This document shows, one piece after another, positions 16,863-26,518 of a stretch of 64,000 nucleotides of DNA. This stretch comes from Trichomonas vaginalis G3 (lineage: Eukaryota > Parabasalia > Trichomonadida > Trichomonadidae): the NCBI RefSeq assembly GCF_026262505.1, contig NC_067207.1, forward strand, positions 19,932,082 to 19,996,081, read 5' to 3'. How positions within the stretch are numbered: position 1 is the stretch's first letter; each line of letters opens with the position of its first letter. Below the pieces are notes generated by a model that searched no databases, was not told the origin of the DNA, and saw nothing but the letters and a program-made list of their open reading frames with translations. The position numbers and the translations under genes are program-made.

Positions 16863-17282
16863 ATGGACGTATTTGAGTATCTCTTCGAATTGAAGCAGAA
16901 CAAAGTTTACACACACAAACAATACAAATACATTGACAGAATAGTTCTTTATACAAACAATGGAAAATGTTATAGAATAGCAATATTTGCTGAACCAAAA
17001 TATTTTCATAAAGCAAAGAAAGTTGGTATAACTGAAATGGTGAAAGTTCTTGAAGCAGACAAAAATATAACAACAAAACTTACAGATATTTCTAAAGGTA
17101 AGTTTATCTTACAATTTTATGTCAAAACTGGCGTACTGTCAATATTTGACGGAGAGAAGTCAGTTCAAGAACAACTTACTGACCTGCTGCCAAAATCTGC
17201 TCGATGGAAGCTGTCGTTATGCCAATCTGAGGAGCCCCAGCAGGTTTCATCGAACGAATCTTCAAAAGAGCATCTTCCGTGA
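16863..17282 (+). CDS. Hypothetical protein, 139 residues
   Basis: Residues 1-105 look like a compact domain (MDVFEYLFELKQNKVYTHKQ, then YRIAIFAEPKYFHKAKK and KFILQFYVKTGVLSIFDGEK). The last 35 residues overlap the 3' end of the capsid gene on the other strand by about 107 bp and are polar, so the tail may be poorly conserved. No family recognised. Confidence 0.45.
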   Translation: MDVFEYLFELKQNKVYTHKQYKYIDRIVLYTNNGKCYRIAIFAEPKYFHKAKKVGITEMVKVLEADKNITTKLTDISKGKFILQFYVKTGVLSIFDGEKSVQEQLTDLLPKSARWKLSLCQSEEPQQVSSNESSKEHLP

Positions 17283-18785
17283 AAAGTGCTATTGGTTTTG
17301 TAAACTTCTTTGCTTTCAATTCATCTGGACCGTCTCTGTCACCAGTATATTGTATTTGTACAGTACCAACAGTTGAAATACCACCCATAAAGTCTTCTGA
17401 GTCAGCAAATGGAATGCCAAGCCAAAAGTTTGAACGGTCTCCATTTGTATATTGAGTTTTTTGAGCTCCTGTATGAGTCCATACTTTCACATATGGCATA
17501 ATAGAACTTTGCATTTCAGGGTTAATGGTTGTTGTGAAGTTGTTGTTAAAGTTCATAGCATCTAATGTCAAGTTGTATGACCTCATATCCTCAACTGTAG
17601 AATATTCTTCTCTTGGATAGTATTTGCCATCTATGTTTATATGGTATTTAATACCAGGGTTGTAGAAGCAAGAATAGTCATTTATAGTTCGTCTGAACAG
17701 TACAAACATAGTATCTGCATGTTTCATTGCAGTTGTTAAAGCAATATCTGTTCTTGCACCTGCGGTTCCTGGATTTTGGTTTCCAACTTCACCTGCAAAG
17801 TCTTTGACAGATATTTGGTGTATAGGGAACATAAGTGGAACTGCAATATATTTGGCAGCTAAAGCATTTGAAATATCTGGGTCCAACATATAGACTGCAA
17901 GTCTGCTTTCTATTCTCTTGCATTCAAATTTTTCGCATGTGAACTTAACTGGGTCCCAAGCATCTCCAGCAGCATTGAAATAATAGTTTACTTCAGTGTT
18001 GAGGTTTGAGAAACCAAAGTCTAAGTCAACTTTGTTTTTGCAAAAGTCGGCGAATGACATTTTATTTGTTCCCACTACTTCTGTAAGAGTGAATGGGTCT
18101 TGTGTTGGTGCAATGACTAAGTTATTTTTGCTTGGAGTAAGTTCGATAGAAATTTTTCCTGCCCAGTTTGGCAAGTATCTTAAAAACCTGAAGATGAGGA
18201 AAGATGACAAAGGAACTCTAAGTTTCAATTTTACTTTGGTTACTGCTGCTGCATTTTGTCCAGAAAGGTCAACATAAACTCCTGGAACGTTAGGGTCAAG
18301 TCTTCTTATTTTCTCAATAGTTGCATACTGGTCTGTTTGTTCTCTAGCTTGTGGTTGTACTGAGTTTCTCAAAGCGAACCATTCATAGTTTGCCCATGTT
18401 ACTGTTTGAACTAAGTCAGAGTTAGAATATATCTTATATCCCATGAAAACTTCTGGAGCATATTGGTATCCGACATAGAAAATTCCATTGCAACCTTTTT
18501 GTCAGACAACTTGGCAGAAGGTTTTATTTCAATGTCTTGTTCCACGTATAAGAAAGAGTTGTCAATAGAAATTATATGAAACCTGTCGCAAGCAATATCT
18601 ACTGTTGTTGAAGAACCTTCTCCAAACTCACCTACGTTTCCATAAGAAACAGCAGTTGTATATTCGTAAGTTCCAGGAACTATTTCTGACCTTCTAATGG
18701 CATTGTCGCATTCGTTATACCATTCGGAAACATTTCCATTCATAGCATCCAAAACTGTTGGCGTTATATTCTGAGCGGCGTACAT
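17176..18785 (-). pseudogene. Major capsid protein locus of element A (double-jelly-roll type)
   Basis: The readings cover about 530 residues. They start MYAAQNITPTVLDAMNGNVS, with a WYNEC segment. Later come VKLKLRVPLSSFLIFRFLRY, FTLTEVVGTNKMSFADFCKN, YIAVPLMFPIHQISVKDF and SSIMPYVKVWTHTGAQKTQY. The size, the beta-rich pattern and the position next to penton-like, ATPase and large virion-type genes fit the Polinton major capsid protein. It differs strongly from the capsid genes of B and C. The locus looks broken (about one break). Confidence 0.6.
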
Positions 18786-18817
18786 TTCATATGAGTAAAA
18801 ATATAGAATAGTTGGAT

Positions 18818-21800
18818 TTATATGTCATAATAGAACCCACGTGGACCAAGCTTTACTTTCTTCCTGACTGAGTTTTTAACTCTTCTTTTTCCTTCATTGC
18901 CCTCTGCTTGAAGTTGTTGCATCTTTGCATTATGTTCATCTAGTATGTTGCAAATTTCCCATGTCCTTTTTGCCTTTTGGCTCTGGTCGCCCATCTCAGG
19001 TAACCTATATCCTAGAAAGAGTTTGTCATAGTCTGTATTTGAGTCTTCGCGTATTGTTTGCATGACTCTTTCCTGAGTTTCTGGTTCAAGCTCTTCAAAC
19101 AGTGCCTGTCCATATGGAATAAGCTCGTTTCCAAATATATGTTTTTGTAGCCATTCTGGTTTTCTTTCCATGTTACCAACAATATCTTTTGTGAATGGGA
19201 AAGCTTTTACCCAATCTTTCAGTCTTTCGTCGTTTATTTCTGTAGTTGGTTTTATTTTGTCAAGGAACATGTTTTTCAATACTAACATTTCATTTGGTAC
19301 TGTCCATTTGAGTTTTCTTAAATATTCATCCCTTCTCAGTTCATTGTCTGCAAAGTAAGTTTTTATGACATTTTGTAAACTTTCGTTTGCAAGGTCATGT
19401 ACAATAGGTTCTCTTCCTTCTCTCTCCCTAACTTTCTTTCTAAACTCTTCACCAAATATACCATCTTTATGGTTCTGTGTAGTTCTTTGAGATAAATGTT
19501 CTAGAACGTCAGGTGTTATATTTCCATCAGCCATGTTCATTTCATACTGGTCCAAAATATCTGCATCTTTCATATCTTTCAATGGCATTAAAGCCGCGCT
19601 TAAAATACCAGCTATATCTGGTTCACCATTGACTTCCATTGCGTCTACAACTTCTTGGAATTGAGGTTGTAAGTTTATGAACCACCTATCCGGATTAGCT
19701 TTATGACCCCATCTCATTGTAGTTCCATAGTCTGCAGAAACAAAAGTAGGTTTGTTTCCATATTGGTTAGGTTCTGAATGAACTTTAAACAATGTTTCAT
19801 TTCTATATGTTTTGTTGAAATTTAACCTTTTATTTTCACCGAGTTCATCCGAAGATTGAACGTTAAATGCTCGTAAGTAAAAAGGGTTGTTGTATTTGTG
19901 TACATTTTCTTTCAGTACTTTCATTCTATGCTGAATATTTTCATCTGGTGTTGGAGTCTTTTGTATGTCGGCAAACATTTTTCGATATTCTTCTACTATG
20001 TCAGCCGAATCTTTCTTAGACTCTTGGAAAGATTCCATATTCACCTCATGCTCTTGTTGAGGGTCAAGATTTTTCGGCTGTTCCAAATCTTCATCTAGTT
20101 CTGTGAAGTTAGTTTCCAAAGGAGTGACTTGTTCGTTTCCTTCAGGCTCTTCTAGCTGTTGTTGCTGAACTATTTCTTCCATGTCTGGTTGTATCTGAAC
20201 TTCTTCCTGTGGAGTTTCTTGTACCTCATCTGCTGGCATTTCATATATTCCGAGACCGTTTTCAACAATTTCCCTATCTACGTCATCCGCATTCATAAGC
20301 TTTTGTTCTTTCGTTCCGTCTCTATTTTTTACGCGTTTCATGACGAAAGTTGTATTGTCATTTAGCTCTGACATCAAATATCTCGGAGTAAATTCGTTCA
20401 TGTCATTTGGATGATATGCTATTAAATCATATCCCTTAGCGAGCTTGTATTTTCCAGGTTTGAAATTATATCCCATTTGGTGCTGAGTCATAAAGCTAAA
20501 TAGGTTCGGGTCAGTATTTCCATCCTTGAACTTTCTAATAGCTTCTTTATATCTGTCACTAAAGTCAATAGTATCTGGGAAACCACACTCTTCTTTAAGC
20601 ATTTTTAAGAATTCTTGGTTTCCTTGTTCTCTACTTCTTTTATGTCCTTGCTCTGTTTGTGGTTGTTGTGCTGGTTGTGGAGGTGGTTGCTGTGCTGGTT
20701 GTTGTTGCTGTGCTGGTTGTTGTTGTTGTGCTGGATTTTGAACTGTTGGTTGTTGTGCTGGTTGTTGTGCATGCCTGTGTCTGTGTCCATGTGACGATGT
20801 AAATGTTCTAGGTAGTCCTGGTGCAGGTGCTTCTCTTGGAGGGTTTGGTGGTATATAAGTTCCACCAGCTGGCACATATGTTCCATCTGCAGCGTAATGT
20901 CCTACCTGACTTTTCGTTCTTAAGAAAGCATTTACTAGGTCTGTTTTGGTCTGTTGTAACTCTTTTTCTTGACTTTCCACAACAGTTGCTCTAACGGCGT
21001 CATAGGCACTTTGAACTGCCTGTCTCGTTGCTGCATCTGTTATTTTCGTCATATTTTGTGCTACTTCTCTTAACTCTTTGTCGAAACCTTCAGACTTCAG
21101 TTTCTTTCCAGATGAGAAGTCGTTCACTAGTTTCACCTTACTATGAAGAGCTTCGAAGGCGTTCTTAAAGTCAGCATTTGTTAAAGCTTCATTTGAACTG
21201 TCTTCATCCGCTTGTATTTTTGTCCTTATTGACCCTATAAGTTGGGCTGCTTTAGCGTTGGCTTGTGCATCTAACCAGTCATTGTTAGCTTTTATATATT
21301 CTGCGCTTTTCATTGCCTTTTGCATAGCCGCGTCGTTATTTTTACTTTCTTGTGCTAAGTTTTCATACTGTACGGTTTGGTTTTGCAACTGTAAAAGTTT
21401 TTCTGCCTTTACATTTGCTTCAACTTCTTTTTTATACTCATCGCTATCCATATATGTCTTCAGGGCTTTTTGTTTTATCTCTTCATCTTTCAGTACTTTA
21501 TATCGAGTAGTATGGTTTTTCAAATTTATGACATCTTGTTCCATTTTTGCTACTTCTGCTGCTTTTTCTGACACTTTTTTCGCATATTCCTCTGTACTTA
21601 GTTCTTTCAGTTGTTCTTCTTTCTTCTTTTTCTCTACGTTTAACTCATTGAGTTTCTTTGTGTGTCTGTCATATTCTAGTTTCTTTTCGTTTTCACTTAT
21701 TTGCTTCTGTATGTCTATGTTTGACTTTTTGACATCTGTTATTTGATTTTTGAGTGAACTCAAATTCATTTGACTTTGAGGGTTATAGGCTGTTCCGTCT

Positions 21801-22027
21801 GCAGCTCCACCATAGCCTGCCATTTTCGCTAAAAGTGCCGCTCTTAAACCTCCACTCTGTGCACCAACAACTCGGTTTAAAAGCATAGGATTGCTTGACA
21901 TTTGTTGCAACATAGTGGGGTCATTCAGCATTTGTTGTTGCAACTGTTGTTGTGGTGTTAGTTTTACTATTGGATGTTTCAATGCTCTCTTCCTCTTACG
22001 TATATTCTTACGTAGCTTACGTGGCAT
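18818..22027 (-). CDS. Large virion-type protein, 1069 residues, coiled coil and Q-rich
   Basis: Uninterrupted. A basic N-terminus (MPRKLRKNIRKRKRALKHP) is followed by a Gln/Met-rich stretch, a Gly-rich SGGLRAALLAKMAGYGGAAD segment and about 250 residues of coiled coil. Residues near 420-470 form a Pro/Gln/Ala low-complexity linker (AQQPAQQQQ type). An acidic linker and a compact C-terminal half follow, ending in a basic RRVKNSVRKKVKLGPRGFYY. GG-type sites could be cleaved by an adenain-like protease, but none was found in the window. Resembles large core, tape-measure or spike-anchoring proteins in organisation only. Its leader is TTTTTTACTTCACTTAAA. Confidence 0.55.
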   Translation of the reverse strand: MPRKLRKNIRKRKRALKHPIVKLTPQQQLQQQMLNDPTMLQQMSSNPMLLNRVVGAQSGGLRAALLAKMAGYGGAADGTAYNPQSQMNLSSLKNQITDVKKSNIDIQKQISENEKKLEYDRHTKKLNELNVEKKKKEEQLKELSTEEYAKKVSEKAAEVAKMEQDVINLKNHTTRYKVLKDEEIKQKALKTYMDSDEYKKEVEANVKAEKLLQLQNQTVQYENLAQESKNNDAAMQKAMKSAEYIKANNDWLDAQANAKAAQLIGSIRTKIQADEDSSNEALTNADFKNAFEALHSKVKLVNDFSSGKKLKSEGFDKELREVAQNMTKITDAATRQAVQSAYDAVRATVVESQEKELQQTKTDLVNAFLRTKSQVGHYAADGTYVPAGGTYIPPNPPREAPAPGLPRTFTSSHGHRHRHAQQPAQQPTVQNPAQQQQPAQQQQPAQQPPPQPAQQPQTEQGHKRSREQGNQEFLKMLKEECGFPDTIDFSDRYKEAIRKFKDGNTDPNLFSFMTQHQMGYNFKPGKYKLAKGYDLIAYHPNDMNEFTPRYLMSELNDNTTFVMKRVKNRDGTKEQKLMNADDVDREIVENGLGIYEMPADEVQETPQEEVQIQPDMEEIVQQQQLEEPEGNEQVTPLETNFTELDEDLEQPKNLDPQQEHEVNMESFQESKKDSADIVEEYRKMFADIQKTPTPDENIQHRMKVLKENVHKYNNPFYLRAFNVQSSDELGENKRLNFNKTYRNETLFKVHSEPNQYGNKPTFVSADYGTTMRWGHKANPDRWFINLQPQFQEVVDAMEVNGEPDIAGILSAALMPLKDMKDADILDQYEMNMADGNITPDVLEHLSQRTTQNHKDGIFGEEFRKKVREREGREPIVHDLANESLQNVIKTYFADNELRRDEYLRKLKWTVPNEMLVLKNMFLDKIKPTTEINDERLKDWVKAFPFTKDIVGNMERKPEWLQKHIFGNELIPYGQALFEELEPETQERVMQTIREDSNTDYDKLFLGYRLPEMGDQSQKAKRTWEICNILDEHNAKMQQLQAEGNEGKRRVKNSVRKKVKLGPRGFYYDI

Positions 22028-22126
22028 TTTAAGTGAAGTAAAAAACGGTTTTTGACAGATGTTTTATTGTGACTTCTTCGTAAAGACTTTGTTGAGATTT
22101 CTTCGTAAATGAGTGTAAATGACCCA

Positions 22127-22187
22127 AAAATATATTTTAGGGTAGAAGGGTATATCTACCCCGTTTTCTACCCTCTTTTCTACCCTC
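22127..22187 (+). repeat. Hairpin block, GGGTA type
   Basis: Same as at 7211-7272, here next to the large virion-type gene and the minisatellite rather than an accessory gene. Confidence 0.7.
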
Positions 22188-22459
22188 TTGAATTTTCATG
22201 AATTTCTTCGTAAAGACTTTGTCAAGACTTCTTCGTAAAGACTTTGTTAAGACTTCTTCGTAAAGACTTTGTTGAGACTTCTTCGTAAAGACTTTGTTGA
22301 GACTTCTTCGTAAAGACTTTGTTGAGACTTCTTCGTAAAGACTTTGTTGAGACTTCTTCGTAAAGACTTTGTCAAGACTTCATCGTAAAGACTTTGTTGA
22401 GATTTCTTCGTAAATGACCCTAGTAGTATATTTTTGGTGTAAATTTCATGAAAATTCAA

Positions 22460-22523
22460 GAGGGTAGAAAAGAGGGTAGAAAACGGGGTAGATATACCCT
22501 TCTACCCTAAAATATATTTTTGG
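22460..22523 (-). repeat. Hairpin block, GGGTA type, reverse
   Basis: Reverse orientation copy in the first 264-bp higher-order repeat. Confidence 0.7.
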
Positions 22524-22723
22524 GTCATTTACACTCATGAACTTTCTTGTCTATGTTTTGTTGAGACTTCTTCGTAAAGACTTTGTTGAGACTTCTTCGT
22601 AAAGACTTTGTTGAGATTTCTTCGTAAAGACTTTGTTAAGACTTCATCGTAAAGACTTTGTTGAGATTTCTTCGTAAATGACCCTAGTAGTATATTTTTG
22701 GTGTAAATTTCATGAAAATTCAA

Positions 22724-22788
22724 GAGGGTAGAAAAGAGGGTAGAAAACGGGGTAGATATACCCTTCTACCCTAAAATATATTTTTGGG
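22724..22788 (-). repeat. Hairpin block, GGGTA type, reverse
   Basis: Reverse orientation copy in the second 264-bp higher-order repeat; identical to the previous one by eye. Confidence 0.7.
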
Positions 22789-22954
22789 TCATTTACACTC
22801 ATGAACTTTCTTGTCTATGTTTTGTTGAGATTTCTTCGTAAAGACTTTGTCAAGACTTCATCGTAAAGACTTTGTTGAGATTTCTTCATAAAGACTTTGT
22901 CAAGACTTCATCGTAAATATTTTGTTGAGATTTCATTTATACTCATTCATCCTC

Positions 22955-22991
22955 AGGGCTAGAAGGCACGAAGTGCCTGGAAGCCCCACTA

Positions 22992-23027
<36 letters not shown>

Positions 23028-23033
23028 AATCTT
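22955..23033. repeat. Nested GC hairpin and a run of 40 T
   Basis: An inner hairpin AGGCACGAAGTGCCT is enclosed by GGGCT and AGCCC arms, followed by about 40 consecutive T (22994-23033). It lies at the junction between element A's repeats and unrelated AT-rich DNA. The homopolymer may be an assembly weak point. Confidence 0.75.
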
Positions 23034-23210
23034 TTTGGAATAAATGTTTTATAATATTTATCGATTGATTGTAATTTTTTGTATAAAAAAAGTTTTTTAT
23101 TTATATTAAAAATATATTCGGTTAATGATATTATCTTATAATTTGTAAATAAATCTAGTAATAAAATAACTTTAATAGTTGGTGTCACTTTTTCGAAAAT
23201 TCTGGTTTTT
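23034..23210. mobile_element. MULE end fragment
   Basis: AT-rich DNA ending in GTGTCACTTTTTCGAAAATTCT (23183-23206 region; core GTCACTTTTTCG). This matches the terminal inverted repeat of the MULE at 46389-49772, whose right end reads GTCACTTTTTCGGTAATTCT. Only a right end is visible. Confidence 0.45.
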
Positions 23211-23257
23211 TCTACATATATACATATATACATATATACATATATACATATATACAT
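23211..23257. repeat. (CATATATA)n microsatellite, left part
   Basis: Eight-base repeat interrupted at 23258 by the small DNA transposon. The right part resumes at 24543. Confidence 0.9.
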
Positions 23258-23552
23258 TGTTCCATATTAAGTTCTGTCAAAATGTAAGCTATTCAATTCT
23301 ATCGTCGGGGGAAGTATCACAAATCTATCAATTTTTTTGTAAAAGTATACAAAAACATATGGTGTTCAATTAGTTTATAATATTATAAATATTAAGATTA
23401 TCAAAAATAAGAAAAACTAGGTTTTGAGAACACTTTTGAGATGATAATCAAAATATTTTGATTGAAAAATAATATATTATTTATCAGATCTAGAATGAAT
23501 TTTTTCAAATTTAAAAATTCTGAAAAATAAACAGTTTTGTAAAGTAAAAAAA

Positions 23553-23691
23553 ATGAACGAAAACTCGAGACCTCGTATTCCAAATGAATGGGTAAGATAT
23601 ATGTATGAAAAACTTGAAAGTGGTGAGTTAACTTACGCAACAGTTTTTGAAACAATCATTTGGAGAAAGTTTCCCAGCTATCTACTGGGAA
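23553..23691 (+). pseudogene. Transposase N-terminal remnant (helix-turn-helix-like)
   Basis: Reads MNENSRPRIPNEWVRYMYEK then LESGELTYATVFETIIWR. This looks like the first helices of a transposase helix-turn-helix domain (proline, then helix, then ESGELTY turn). The frame then runs into the hairpin units, where its codons are no longer meaningful. The second transposon copy keeps the same first 25 codons at 45931-46007 and then stops. This supports a deletion derivative of an autonomous element. Confidence 0.5.
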
Positions 23692-23899
23692 CTAAAGGCT
23701 ATGAGGCACTAGTATATAACCAGTGCCTCATAGCCTTTAGTTTGTTATTAAAAACGAGAAAACTTGTTCGAAATGATAAACAATTTCGAACAAGTTTTCT
23801 CGTTTTAAGGAGGGAATTGTTCCTTATGATGCATACATTATAAATATATACATCATAAGGAACAATTCCCTCTAGATAGCTGGGAAACTTTCTCTAAAT
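23658..23899. repeat. Four-hairpin (cloverleaf-like) unit 1 in transposon copy 1
   Basis: Outer arms are 23658-23684 and 23873-23899 (27 bp, one G-T pair). Inside are three hairpins: 23690-23710/23722-23742 (21 bp, centre GGCTATGAGGCACT), 23751-23774/23783-23806 (24 bp, AAAACGAGAAAACTTGTTCG) and 23810-23831/23851-23872 (22 bp, GAGGGAATTGTTCCTTATGA). All arms pair fully or almost so. Gaps between the hairpins are 3-8 nt. Confidence 0.9.
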
Positions 23900-23907
23900 A
23901 ACTTATC

Positions 23908-24150
23908 ATTTGGAGAAAGTTTCCCAGCTATCTACTGGGAACTAAAGGCTATGAGGCACTAATATATAATCAGTGCCTCATAGCCTTTAGTTTGTTATTA
24001 AAAACGAGAAAACTTGTTCGCAATGCGAAATGATTGCGAACAAGTTTTCTCACTTCAGCGAGGGAATTGTTCCTTATGATGCATACATTATAAATATATA
24101 CATCATAAGGAACAATTCCCTCTAGATAGCTAGGAAACCCTAAATTAACT
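23908..24150. repeat. Four-hairpin unit 2, 250 bp downstream
   Basis: Tandem second copy with the same three hairpins. In the middle hairpin both arms changed together: TTCGAAAT/ATTTCGAA in unit 1 is TTCGCAAT/ATTGCGAA here. The right outer arm is less well conserved. Offset from unit 1 is 250 bp. Confidence 0.85.
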
Positions 24151-24542
24151 ATTAATCTTTGAGATATTTTTTATTGAGGTTAATACGTTTTTCTAAATAA
24201 TTAAAATGTAAAATTTTGATTATGAACTCATCTCTAATATTTTGGCTCTTTAATATATTTGAATCATGATCTTTGAGAAGAGTTCTCAAAAGTATTCACA
24301 AAAGCTATTTTTCCTTGAAATTTAAAAATCCTGTTTATCATATATTACCAAATTCAATTCCCTACATATTTCAAATATTCTATGAACATTTCAATTTTTG
24401 AAAAAAACATATTTTTTCCAAATATATTTATTATCATATTTCTAATAATATTTCCTAAAGCGTCACTTTTTACTTCCTCGACGATTATTCCCCTCTCAAA
24501 AAATTCAATAGCTTACATTTTGACAGAACTTAATATGTAACA

Positions 24543-24765
24543 ACATATATACATATATACATATATACATATATACATATATACATATATACATATATAC
24601 ATATATACATATATACATATATACATATATACATATATACATATATACATATATACATATATACATATATAAATATATACATATATACATATATAAATAT
24701 ATACATATATACATATATAAATATATACATATATAAATATATTTATATATATAAATATATAAATA
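24543..24765. repeat. (CATATATA)n microsatellite, right part
   Basis: About 200 bp of ACATATAT units with AATATATA variants near the end. Open frames across it (Ile-Tyr-Met-Cys repeats) are not genes. Confidence 0.95.
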
Positions 24766-24852
24766 ACAAAATACAATCAAAAAATAGTGTTTGGAAATTT
24801 AAGATTAGGTGTCACTTTTCTAGTGTCACTTTTTCGTAAATTCTACCACACT
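24766..24852. mobile_element. MULE right-end fragment next to element B
   Basis: Contains GTGTCACTTTTTCGTAAATT at about 24828-24847, matching the MULE terminal repeat at 49750-49772. It directly abuts the fibre gene of element B, so the MULE-derived DNA was inserted into element B or took its end away. Confidence 0.5.
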
Positions 24853-24869
24853 CTTTTCCTAATGGTTTA

Positions 24870-25379
24870 ATAACAAACAATATAAATATTGTAGAAGGCA
24901 ATAAAACTATAAACGTTAAACATGAACTTCTAACAATGAAGACTCAGATTCTTGAAACCATATATCCTATAGGCTCTATTTATACGTCAATGAACTCAAC
25001 AAATCCGGCAAGTGTTTTAGGTTTTGGTACGTGGGAACAGATTGTAGATAAATTCCTCTATTGTGCGAACTCTTCAAAGCAAACAGGTGGTTCGAAGAAA
25101 ATTAAAGAAGCAAACCTTCCACCGCACACTCATACAGGAACTACAAACTTTTCTGGTGACCATAGTCACTCATTAAGAGGCCATCCATTATACAACTCAG
25201 AATATTATGCTGGCAATGACGTTTTATCTCCAGATTATAACCATTCGGCAAAAAAGACTTTTCGACCAACTGAACCAGGAGGAAATCATTCACACACTTT
25301 CACAACAAATCCAACAGGTTCGGGTGCAGATTATATGCCACCATTTGTGACTGTATTCACATGGTACCGAATTCAATAA
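24870..25379 (+). pseudogene. Fibre tip of element B (collar-like)
   Basis: Contains YPIGSIYTSMNSTNPASVLG, GFGTWEQIVDKFLYCAN, LPPHTHTGTTNFSGDHSHSL and a C-terminal MPPFVTVFTWYRIQ. About 80 percent of positions match the tip encoded by element A at 2600-3406. The stalk is missing from view because transposon-derived DNA abuts it. The tip is likely the receptor-contacting, trimeric end of the vertex fibre. Confidence 0.65.
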
Positions 25380-25447
25380 ACACACTTGAGCCTTGACTCA
25401 GAGGATCTAGGCTTACCGCGTTCAATGAAATCTTTAACTTTACATAA

Positions 25448-26494
25448 ATGAGCTTGAAAGAAGTATTCGAACAACATCCATGGAGGTCATTTAAGAAGTT
25501 CAATGAAGCTGCAAAGAGTTCGGGATTTACTAACAGAGCTGAAGTTAAAAAGTTCTTTGACAAAAATGTTGTACATCAAACAAAAATAAACCCTTACGAC
25601 TACTTTTTACCAATTTACTCCAACACTCCTGACGCATACCAATTTGACACTCTCATTCAAAGCAGAAAAGGAGGACATAAACCATTCCTCATCTTCATAA
25701 ATGTTAACACTCGTGAAGTGTTAAGAGTTTTACAAAAGTTTGTAGCAGAACATAACCCAAGTACTTTAACATCAGACCAAGACAGTGCATACCTCAGCAA
25801 CGAAATCACAGAATTTCTCATTAAGCATAACATAACTCACTACACTACTGAAGACCATAACCATAACATACTCGGCATCATAAACCGCTTCATAAGAACG
25901 CTCAGAGATTTAAATCAAGAGCGAGACTTTACCGAAGAAACAATGAAACATTTTCTCGAAGTATATAATTCCTCAACACATTCTACAACAGGACATACAC
26001 CAAATTCAATGACACAACAACAAGAAGAAAAGTATGTACAAAAGAAACGAAGCCAAACACAAAATATCAGAAATTCAACACAATTTACCCTCATTCCTGG
26101 TACAAAAGTTCGTGTAGTTCTTGACGACAAACCGTTGACAAAGAAACGTTTAAGGTTAAGTCGAAATTATTATATCGTAGACTCTACGCAAGGTAATGGA
26201 TATCTTATAAAAGCTGCTGACGACTCCATAGCATTTTACCCTCGTCATAAATTAGTCGAAAGTAGTAATGGCAAACTTGCTGAAACCATTGACGAAGCAA
26301 AGCGAGGAGTGGTTATTGAAATACTTGGCTATAACACAAACGATGACACTTATAAAGTAAGATATGAAGGAGGCGTTGAAGATGTTATACCATCTAAGAA
26401 CTTGAGAGAATCTAAACCAACACATCTGGGACCATTAGAGCGGGAGTACTGGAAAGACAAAAATATGCCAGAAAGAATAAGAAAATTCTTCTAA
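25448..26494 (+). CDS. Retroviral-type integrase with chromo-like C-terminus (B)
   Basis: 348 residues, uninterrupted. A short helical N-terminus (MSLKEVFEQHPWRSFKKFNE) is followed by an rve core from YQFDTLIQSRKGGHKPFLIF through LTSDQDSAYLSNEITEFLIK to LGIINRFIRTLRDLNQ. Next come an SH3-like strand set (FTLIPGTKVRVVLDDKPL) and a chromodomain-like end (GVVIEILGYNTNDDTYKVRY then EGGVEDVIPSKNLR). This is the Polinton c-integrase architecture; it would insert the element with a 6-bp duplication. It follows the fibre gene in the same direction. The close homolog in C is at 62020-63104. Confidence 0.85.
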   Translation: MSLKEVFEQHPWRSFKKFNEAAKSSGFTNRAEVKKFFDKNVVHQTKINPYDYFLPIYSNTPDAYQFDTLIQSRKGGHKPFLIFINVNTREVLRVLQKFVAEHNPSTLTSDQDSAYLSNEITEFLIKHNITHYTTEDHNHNILGIINRFIRTLRDLNQERDFTEETMKHFLEVYNSSTHSTTGHTPNSMTQQQEEKYVQKKRSQTQNIRNSTQFTLIPGTKVRVVLDDKPLTKKRLRLSRNYYIVDSTQGNGYLIKAADDSIAFYPRHKLVESSNGKLAETIDEAKRGVVIEILGYNTNDDTYKVRYEGGVEDVIPSKNLRESKPTHLGPLEREYWKDKNMPERIRKFF

Positions 26495-26518
26495 ACTTTT
26501 TCGTTGGATGTAAATCAG

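Larger units (their letters stand above)
1..22930. mobile_element. Element A: Maverick/Polinton-like virus fossil with SF3 helicase
   Basis: Entered from the left edge; the right limit is placed at the end of the subterminal 25-bp repeats. Recognisable parts are a D12-type methyltransferase fragment, a fibre, a retroviral-type integrase, virion-type small genes, KilA-N accessory genes, an A32/FtsK-like packaging ATPase, an SF3 helicase, a penton-like protein, a double-jelly-roll-type major capsid gene and a 1069-residue protein. No polymerase B is visible, unlike elements B and C. The element looks broken at about half a dozen places. Several large genes remain open, so it is not ancient. Left terminus and target duplication are outside the window. 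Confidence 0.8.
22040..22935. repeat. 25-bp minisatellite at the end of element A
   Basis: Units of GACTTCTTCGTAAAGACTTT plus GTTGA (25 bp) are repeated in several runs with small variants. They are interleaved with three hairpin blocks. A larger segment beginning GACCCTAGTAGTATATTTTT occurs at 22416 and 22680, a higher-order period of 264 bp. Open frames across it are repeat-driven and not listed as genes. A two-copy relative of the unit (GACTTCTTCGTTAATGTTGT) lies in element C at 58317-58366. Confidence 0.85.
23258..24542. mobile_element. Non-autonomous DNA transposon, copy 1 (1285 bp)
   Basis: Terminal inverted repeats TGTTCCATATTAAGTTCTGT at the left and TGTTACATATTAAGTTCTGT at the right (read inward), continuing through CAAAATGTAAGCTATT. 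The target duplication is ACAT, within the CATATATA microsatellite. A 732-bp second copy lies at 45636-46367 with target duplication ATCC. The 4-bp duplication and TGTTA-type ends fit Ginger-like elements, but no integrase remains, so the superfamily is uncertain. Copy 1 carries about 550 bp not found in copy 2, including the tandem four-hairpin units. Confidence 0.8.

Noticed and set aside
22247-22723. Minus-strand frames rich in Lys-Ser-Leu
   Set aside because: They follow the 25-bp minisatellite and have no gene-like leader.
24505-24780. Open frames with Ile-Tyr-Met-Cys repeats
   Set aside because: They are the translation of the (CATATATA)n microsatellite.
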